Shown: in pieces, positions 57,623-64,000 of the stretch
How the letters are laid out: every line of letters begins with the position of its first letter
Numbering within the stretch: position 1 is the first letter of the stretch
Source: Nilaparvata lugens
Taxonomy: Eukaryota; Arthropoda; Insecta; Hemiptera; Delphacidae
Assembly (NCBI RefSeq): GCF_014356525.2
Contig: NC_052504.1
Location: 101,178,051 to 101,242,050 of the forward strand
Direction of reading: 5' to 3'
Length of the DNA: 64,000 nt
The notes under the pieces: generated by a model
Database searches by the model: none
What the model was told of the DNA's origin: nothing
What the model saw: only the letters and a program-made list of their open reading frames with translations
Translations under genes and position numbers: made by a program

Positions 57623-58759
57623 AGCCCCGTTTCACCAACCTTGGTCAAGGAATTTGAACATGGTTAAAGTCTATCAGCTGATTAAATCAGAAATAATTCG
57701 TTCCACCAACATCAGTTACGTTTGACCACGGTCAATCCGATGGTTAAGTTTGACTGCCGCCGAACGGGCGATCAAATTATTTGAACCAAATTATTGGTTC
57801 GATCAATTTCCTTGCTTGTTTCTTTGTGGGTTATGTTTTTGACGCAATGAAAAATTTCAAAGTTTTTAGTGCGATTGATTTAGTTGTAGTAAGTTATTTA
57901 TTAGGTTCGTTCTCGGAATCTTTTAATTGGTAAATTATTATAGTATAAAAAATTAAGGAGGATTTTGAAAAGGATTTGCTTTACTCTTCTATTACACAGT
58001 AGGCCTATGTTATTGAATCCTCACATCAACCAATGTATCTCATTAGAATTGGAATGTTCTTTTTTTCATTAAAAATTTTAAAAAATTGATGGTGATTTGT
58101 AGGCCTAAATCTCTTTATACGAGAGTATTCAATTCATATTTTAAATATTATTGTAACTACTATACTACTTATATTATTATTACTATTATTCTATTATTAT
58201 TATGATTATAAATGTGTGACTATACAAAACGTCTATGCTAGGGGCGTATATAAGAAGGGAACCTAGGGGCCCGCCCCGAAATAATGAATATGAAGAAAAA
58301 TCAGTATAGTAATTACAGAAAAAATACAGTAATCTGAATTTTTGACGGCATGACGGTAAAGTAAACCGGCATTCAGCGCAAATTACCCTCTGATTGATAT
58401 TAAACTGACAGCAAAATTGATATTAAGTATCATGGGGTGCTACCATATTTACTATATTACAGCATTTAATTTGAATGTTCGTTTAATAATTAATTCATTA
58501 ACATTTGAATAATTGCAATATCTCAGTAATTTTCATCCATCAAAATCAGATGTAGCCAATAGCAAGCCAGCAAACTTGTTGGTCAACTTCAGAAAAGTAC
58601 AGCTACAAGAGTTGACCATGTTCAGATTTGACCGACGGAGTTTTGATCAATCCCGAGGTTGGTAGAATAGTTTTATGTTTGAACGAGTGATCAAATTTTG
58701 ACTATGGTCTAATTGACCATGGCTAGGCTATATTTGATCAAGGTTGGTGAAACGGGGCA
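57623..58759. mobile_element. Harbinger-like MITE, 1137 bp, inside the LINE
   Basis: Ends GCCCCGTTTCACCAACCTTG and CAAGGTTGGTGAAACGGGGC form ~25-bp inverted repeats. A TAA on each side (57620-57622, 58760-58762) fits the 3-bp target duplication of PIF/Harbinger elements. The LINE endonuclease reads on from GDFNVNL to the sequence after 58760. No transposase. Confidence 0.75.
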
Positions 58760-58762
58760 TAA

Positions 58763-59605
58763 GTGATGCTTTCAGATACCTTTTTGCTGAAAACGAGCTG
58801 ATAATAAAAGTTAGTGAATTTACCAGAGTCCAGAATCACAAGAGACTCTCAGACTATAATAGATAATATTATAACAAATATAGAGGATAGTTCTGTTGCA
58901 GTAGAAAATACTGAATTATCTGACCACACTTTTCAATCTATTGAAATTCGGGGTGATCATTTTGTATCTCCGGATAAGAGAGTTATCTCAAAAAAATTGA
59001 GAGATGTAAATGATTGTAACCTGGTTTGTCTAAATATGCATTTATCAAAACAAAGTGGCAGGATGTTTATAATGGAAATGATCTCAATAAAAAGTATTCA
59101 GATTTTGTACAAACTCTGAATTACCTTTATCATGTTTGTTGTCCAATTAAAAAAGTTATGATAAGTGGAGGAAATATCAAGAATAAATGGATTAATGATG
59201 AGCTCTTGCAGTTGGGAGATAATGTACGTACTAGCTGCCTCTAGACGTTTCACACCAAGTAGAGACCATGCACATCTACAAGAGTATATAAGATTGAAGA
59301 AGTTTTATGCGAATGAAATTGGAATGGATAAGCGTAAATTTACGAGCTGCCTCTAGACGTTTCACACAAAGTAGAGACCATGCACATCTACAAGAGTATA
59401 TAAGATTGAAGAAGTTTTATGCAAATGAAATTGGAATGGATAAGCGTAAATTTACAGTAGATTTACGGGAGTCCAACAATTTGAATCTTTCTGTCTGGAG
59501 GGTGATAAATGAAGAGAGGGGTATGTTGAAACTGAGGAATGAGAACTGTTATATAAACGAAGTTGTAACAGAAGAGGGAACGGTGCAGAAGAGAGAACAC
59601 TGAAA
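58763..59605 (+). pseudogene. LINE endonuclease end and RT linker, 3' of the MITE
   Basis: DAFRYLFAENELIIKVSEFT, then (one frame off) SQTIIDNIITNIEDSSVAVE and ELSDHTFQSI, the SDH motif ending the APE endonuclease. SRDHAHLQEYIRLKKFYANE and LRESNNLNLSVWRVINEERG continue into the linker before RT. RT itself is absent. Confidence 0.72.
59233..59455. repeat. tandem duplication of ~114 bp within the LINE
   Basis: Two nearly identical units, each starting AGCTGCCTCTAGACGTTTCA and ending GGATAAGCGTAAATTTAC, differ at only a few bases. Confidence 0.9.
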
Positions 59606-60378
59606 ATGAGGTACCTCAATAATTCTAAGATTTTTTTACTACAATAACTAAACCATATTAGGCAAGTCTTTATGCAAACAGCATGAGTTCCAATATTCAG
59701 TTTTATTTAATTGTGAAAATAATTTTTTCAAGATTTGAGGTCAATGAAATAGCTACATATTTTGTCTTATCTTGTGAAACCAAAAACAGAGCTGGATCTG
59801 TGCTTTTTGACCAACTAGAGAATCTTAGTCAGTGGAAGGTATGTTTCTTGACAAATTTAAAAATTCAGGTCATAAGATAATAGACTGAATGTTTTTCTTT
59901 TCTTCAATGTTGTTTCCATCACGAACTGCTTATTATCAAATAACTTTTTTGCTATCAATCAGTTTTTAATAATCAACTTTTTTGCTAGTCGTTCTTTTTA
60001 ATAGCAAAAAAGTATTTCTTTTTTTTAGAAAAAAGGAAGATTGAAATGGCAAGTGCAGATGGTCAGGCGAAAAAGAGACAAATGGTTAAGTGAGTAGTAC
60101 CAAAATAATTTGATTACAGAACCAACAATATTGCAAGAGATTATCCCGACTCTTGTACCTCTTCTCATGCTCAGATCATATTCTAGCCTTTATATTTTTT
60201 ATTCTCATGAGATACTGTATATGTATGGTTCATGTTCTAGAAAATTTAAGGCTCTTATTAATGGTCACAATTTTCCAATAAGAATTTATGATCCACCGTT
60301 TTGTAAATGTTTTTTGAGATGATATACGATATAATATTTGGAGAAGATTTTAAATTATTTCATGTGGGGTGTTTTTTA
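59606..60378. other. AT-rich sequence, no supported gene
   Basis: Short frames only. Includes repeated ACTTTTTTGCTA blocks (59943-60012). Confidence 0.45.
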
Positions 60379-60737
60379 ATAATAATAATAATAATAATTT
60401 GTTTTATTGACCAATAAATACATTTGTACAGTACATTTCAGGCCTCGTCAAAAGTTCAAGATTACATGATGTAAGTCACTAGCATAAATACATTTTTCGT
60501 CAACATCTTATTCTTAATAAAACTTGAATGAACATTTTCAATAACATCAGTAGGTATAGCAAAATATTTCGAAACATTACATTTACACAGCATATAGATA
60601 AATAGCAATTCGTAATATATTAAAAGAGAAACACAAAGACTAACACTACAACTAGTACTACTATATAAAGTCATAACATAGTAATCACAATACTATTCTT
60701 ACAATGTAAGTTACATTTTTATTCTAAGTAGAAAACG

Positions 60738-61534
60738 TTATATGCTATCAATTAAAAACTCTTCAGTAGAGTAGTAAGCCTTTTCTTTTAGCATTTGTGA
60801 AATGGCAACTTTAAATTTTTCTTGAGGCAGGTTCTTAACTTCAATTGGTAGTTTATTGTAAAATAACAACTGTAAATAGGGGTAGCTTTTCATGCTCTTA
60901 CTCAATCTGAGATTTGGTTTCATAATTTTTTCCCTATTCCTAGTATTGTAAGCATGATATTCATTATGTTTGTGAAAGTTGTTAGAATTCTTCTTTACAC
61001 TCTTATCAAATTGGAATATATATATAGAGATGGCAGAGTCAGAATACCCAGTTTGATGAAGTGAGGCTTGCAAGTTTCTCTTGGGGAAAGGTTCAAAATA
61101 GCTCTAACTGCCCTTTTCTGCCATATGAAAACTTTTTTATGTGTTGGGCGATTGCCCCACATTCTTATCCCATAACTAAGATGAGAATGGAAAAGTCGGT
61201 GATAGGTCATCAACAATACTTGCAGATTAACAGAACTATTTAATCTCTTGAGGAGGTATGTTACCCTTGAAAGTTTTTTACAGAGACTATTCACATGTTC
61301 CTCCCAACAGAGTTTACCATCCAATATTACACCTAGTAATTTGACAGGCTTAAGATTATTGTGGTTCAGAGTATGCCCTAATGTAAATGTTATTTTCTCT
61401 GTTTTCTGCTCATTTAATTCTAGGTCATTAGATAAATACCATGATTTTGCCTGATTCAAGGAAATGTCAAGTTTATCCTGAAGTTTTTCGATTTCAGCAT
61501 CTGATTGGATTATTGAGGTGTCATCAGCATACAA
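60738..61534 (-). pseudogene. LINE ORF2, RT catalytic box to C-terminus (frameshifted)
   Basis: YADD at 61520-61531 (MYADDTSIIQ), then LNEQKTEKITF, KLLGVILDGKLCWEEHVNSL (thumb) and the LINE tail SHLSYGIRMWG, FIWQKRAVRAILNLSP. A frameshift near 61000 moves to the frame with EYHAYNTRNREKIMKP and LLFYNKLPIEVKNLP, ending FLIDSI. Confidence 0.88.
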
Positions 61535-61569
61535 TACAGAAAGACCTGGTATATTGAAACTGAAATCAT

Positions 61570-63095
61570 TTACGAAAACCAGAAAAAGGAAGGCCCAAGG
61601 ACCGATCCTTGAGGTACACCTGTATTTATGTTCAATACATCAGAGCATTTACCTGCACACTTTACCATTTGTTTTCTGCCAACCAAATAACCTTTCAATA
61701 GCTTTAACTCTCTATCTACTATACCATAATGTTCCAGTTGTTTGAAGAGAATCACATGTGAAACTCTCTCAAATGCTCTGCTAAGGTCTAATAGGGTTGC
61801 CCCTACTGCACATTTATTTTCAAAACATTGATGTACAAAGTCTACAATTTTCTCAACAGCGTCTATTGTAGAGTGACCTGGTCTAAAGCCATATTGATGG
61901 GGATATAATAAGCCATTGAAAATGAAATATTCATAGAGTTGCATTAGCAGACAAAATTCTATTATTTTACTGATGATAGGGACAAGAGCAATTGGTCTGT
62001 AATTTTCAGGATTTTTTGGATCTCCTTTTTTCAAAACAGGTGTAACACTGGACACTTTCAAACAATCCGGAAAGTAGCCCATGACAATAATAAAATTTAT
62101 AATATATGTTAGAGGAAGCAAGGTTGAGTCAATTATTTCTTTGATCAAGTAATTAGACATTCCAAACACATCCTCACTACGAGAATTACTCATTCTATTA
62201 ACAATGGATTTAACGGTTAACTTATCAATTGTCTTAAGTTTAAAATTGTGTGAAGGCTTTGGAGCATTAATCAGAAAATTTTGAAATGACGTATCAATTT
62301 GGTCCTGTCTATCATCCAACCTTCTGGTTGGTACATTAACAAAGAGCTCATTCAATACATTTGGAGAGATTGGTATTGGTTTTTTACAAGCAGGCATGAG
62401 ATTAGATTCTCTCTTGACTATTGACCAAGCAGCCTTACACCTATTATTAGCATTTGCAATAAATTCACTATTTACCTTTATTTTCGCTTGTTTCAACTTG
62501 AATCGGTAGTGCTTTCTTATATTTTTATAGACTTCTTTATCATATTCACTAAGTGTATTCTTGAATCTACTGTAAGAAATCAATAATAGAATGTGTAATT
62601 TTTCCAGTTCAGGTGAGAGCCATTTTGAAGAGGATTGTTTTTTACTTTTATTTTTCACCAAAACTCTAGGGCAGGAGCGATTTAAGGATTCAACTATGAT
62701 ATTTAAGAAACTATTAACTGCCATATCAACATTATTGTCAGTTTTATAAATTTTCTCCCAACAAATATTTATAAGAGACTTTCTCAAATGTAGCAATCTT
62801 TTCTTGGTAAGAAGTCTTATAGTCATGTCTCTCTTTAATTTATTACATTCATTAGAGATTTTTGAAGATGACTTTCTTTCTAGATCAAACGAAACACAAA
62901 CACCAGAATGGTCAGATATTAAACCTTGTTCTAAAAGCGTTACTTTAAAATAATCCGCAGATATATTTGTAATTACATTATCAAGACATGACTCATACCT
63001 AGTTGGAGAGTAATTCGTACAGTAAAGGTTGAAAGATCTCAATAAATTCAAAAATTCTTGTGTGTCTGGTTCAAAATTTTTAAGAATGTCTACGT
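61570..63095 (-). pseudogene. LINE ORF2, endonuclease end and RT palm
   Basis: It starts at the gap edge with endonuclease sequence (SPTRYESCLDNVITN, LISDHSGVCVSF with the SDH box), then a long linker. RT follows: LKKGDPKNPENYRPIALVPI, HQYGFRPGHSTIDAV, LLDLSRAFERVSH (motif A, catalytic Asp kept) and NTGVPQGSVLGP. After that a single-base shift near 61580 ends the frame before YADD. It is otherwise well preserved over 493 codons, so it is a fairly recent insertion. Confidence 0.9.
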
Positions 63096-63195
63096 NNNNN
63101 NNNNNNNNNNNNNNNNNNNNNNNNNNNNNNNNNNNNNNNNNNNNNNNNNNNNNNNNNNNNNNNNNNNNNNNNNNNNNNNNNNNNNNNNNNNNNNN
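63096..63195. other. scaffold gap of 100 N
   Basis: Exactly 100 N, inside the LINE endonuclease. The following contig does not continue the LINE. Confidence 0.98.
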
Positions 63196-64000
63196 GACAT
63201 TGATACACCATGGATTTCAACTGTATTTCGTCGAGTATACTGCTCTAGGTGGTGATAGTTCATGTACAAATCTGAGATAGATTATTCAAGCACTGGTTTT
63301 CACTCTCTAGTTTTAAATGATAGTCTGCTCGGACGCTATTATTTCATCTTGTTTGGCAATTAGTTTTGTACTTTGGTCCAGTTTCTCATCACACGATTTC
63401 ATGGACGCTCTGATTTCATCGCGAAGTGCATTAGATTTAAGAGCCTGTGATTTTAAGAGACCCTCTTTTAAGACTGCAAGGCATTTATTTAGAACTTCAA
63501 GCGTGATCGTTTGCTTAGGAGAATATTCATTTATGTTAGTTAAACCAGTGTAGAGTCCGAGTTACTACGTTGTAAACGAAACTTGAATCACAGGACTCAT
63601 CCCCGAGTATTCAAGGTTTCGATCTCAGTTTCAGTTACGTTAACACGTCATAAATCAATTCATTTTAAATAGTTCATAATTCAAATCAAATTAATTGATA
63701 ATTTTCATCTAGAGACCATAAATATACAGTATATTTTTGGGGAATATGTATAATATTGATAGCAATACATTTTATATCACATGAACTCAGTGAAATTGAA
63801 TTAAACTTCGATGTGCGGAAATTGTAATTTTTTAACGAGTTAGTAAGAGCTATTGTGTGCACATTAAAAAAAACACCACAAACTCATAGACTGTACAGCT
63901 GATTAGGAGATCAATCATAATAAAGTAATTGGATTAACTGTTTCAAAAGTAAATTTAGTTGGAGAAGGCACAGTCTAACTCGATAACGAAATAAAACCTT
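63196..64000 (-). repeat. contig 4: rearranged inverted copy of 55.4-56.1 kb
   Basis: 63196-63655 is the reverse complement of about 56059-55608, and 63938-64000 that of about 55480-55417. Between them 63658-63937 is a direct copy of 54004-54285 in place of 55481-55611. Small differences show it is not the same molecule as contig 3. Confidence 0.85.

Larger units (their letters stand above)
60379..63095 (-). mobile_element. LINE (CR1/Jockey group), 5' side lost in the gap
   Basis: The 3' end (left) carries an ATT microsatellite at 60379-60403 and a ~330-bp 3' untranslated part. ORF2 extends from the gap edge at 63095 leftwards to 60738. The gap cuts it inside the endonuclease. Confidence 0.88.

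Noticed and set aside
1..64000. CRISPR arrays, rRNA or tRNA genes, bacterial operons
   Set aside because: No spaced identical short repeats, no cloverleaf candidates and no compact bacterial coding; the window is eukaryotic.

Overview
The window looks like insect nuclear DNA: AT-rich, intron-containing and packed with transposons. Several interspersed repeats and the frequent AGGCCTA word remind me of planthopper (Delphacidae, Nilaparvata-like) genomes. That is a recollection, not a test. The only host gene I can support is the middle-to-late part of an axonemal dynein heavy chain on the minus strand (345-8802). Eight exons with GT/AG borders and compatible phases run from the AAA4 P-loop through the stalk and microtubule-binding domain into AAA5/AAA6.

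Three runs of exactly 100 N (9225-9324, 33521-33620, 63096-63195) divide the window into four contigs: C1 1-9224 (dynein), C2 9325-33520, C3 33621-63095 and C4 63196-64000. C2 and C3 are reverse complements over almost all of C2 (9325-32331 against 33621-54616), so the window appears as a giant palindrome of about 21-23 kb arms. The arms share most transposons base for base. They differ by clean insertions and deletions: a 1.6-kb LINE only in the left arm, a 2.85-kb hAT-like element only in the right arm, a 744-bp deletion with a templated filler in the right arm, a 1.06-kb indel, and two replaced segments. The simplest reading is two haplotype contigs of one locus scaffolded head to head, not a real palindrome.

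Each arm carries, from the outside inward: a 167-bp MITE, a local tandem duplication, a 1143-bp hAT-like element with 8-bp target duplication, an RTE-like LINE fragment, a rearranged Penelope-like element with a GIY-YIG endonuclease, other LINE pieces, a broken Bel/Pao LTR retrotransposon with 5-bp target duplication (intact only on the right), and a 1.2-kb element with long terminal inverted repeats. C3 beyond the palindrome (54617-63095) holds a decayed plus-strand LINE interrupted by a Harbinger-like MITE, and a minus-strand LINE that runs into the last gap. C4 is a rearranged copy of 54.0-56.1 kb.

No tRNA, rRNA, CRISPR array or operon was seen. The least expected signal is a hammerhead-ribozyme-like motif on the minus strand near 50.26-50.32 kb. 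I found no coherent new multi-gene system; the value here lies in transposon structure, repair scars and assembly diagnosis.
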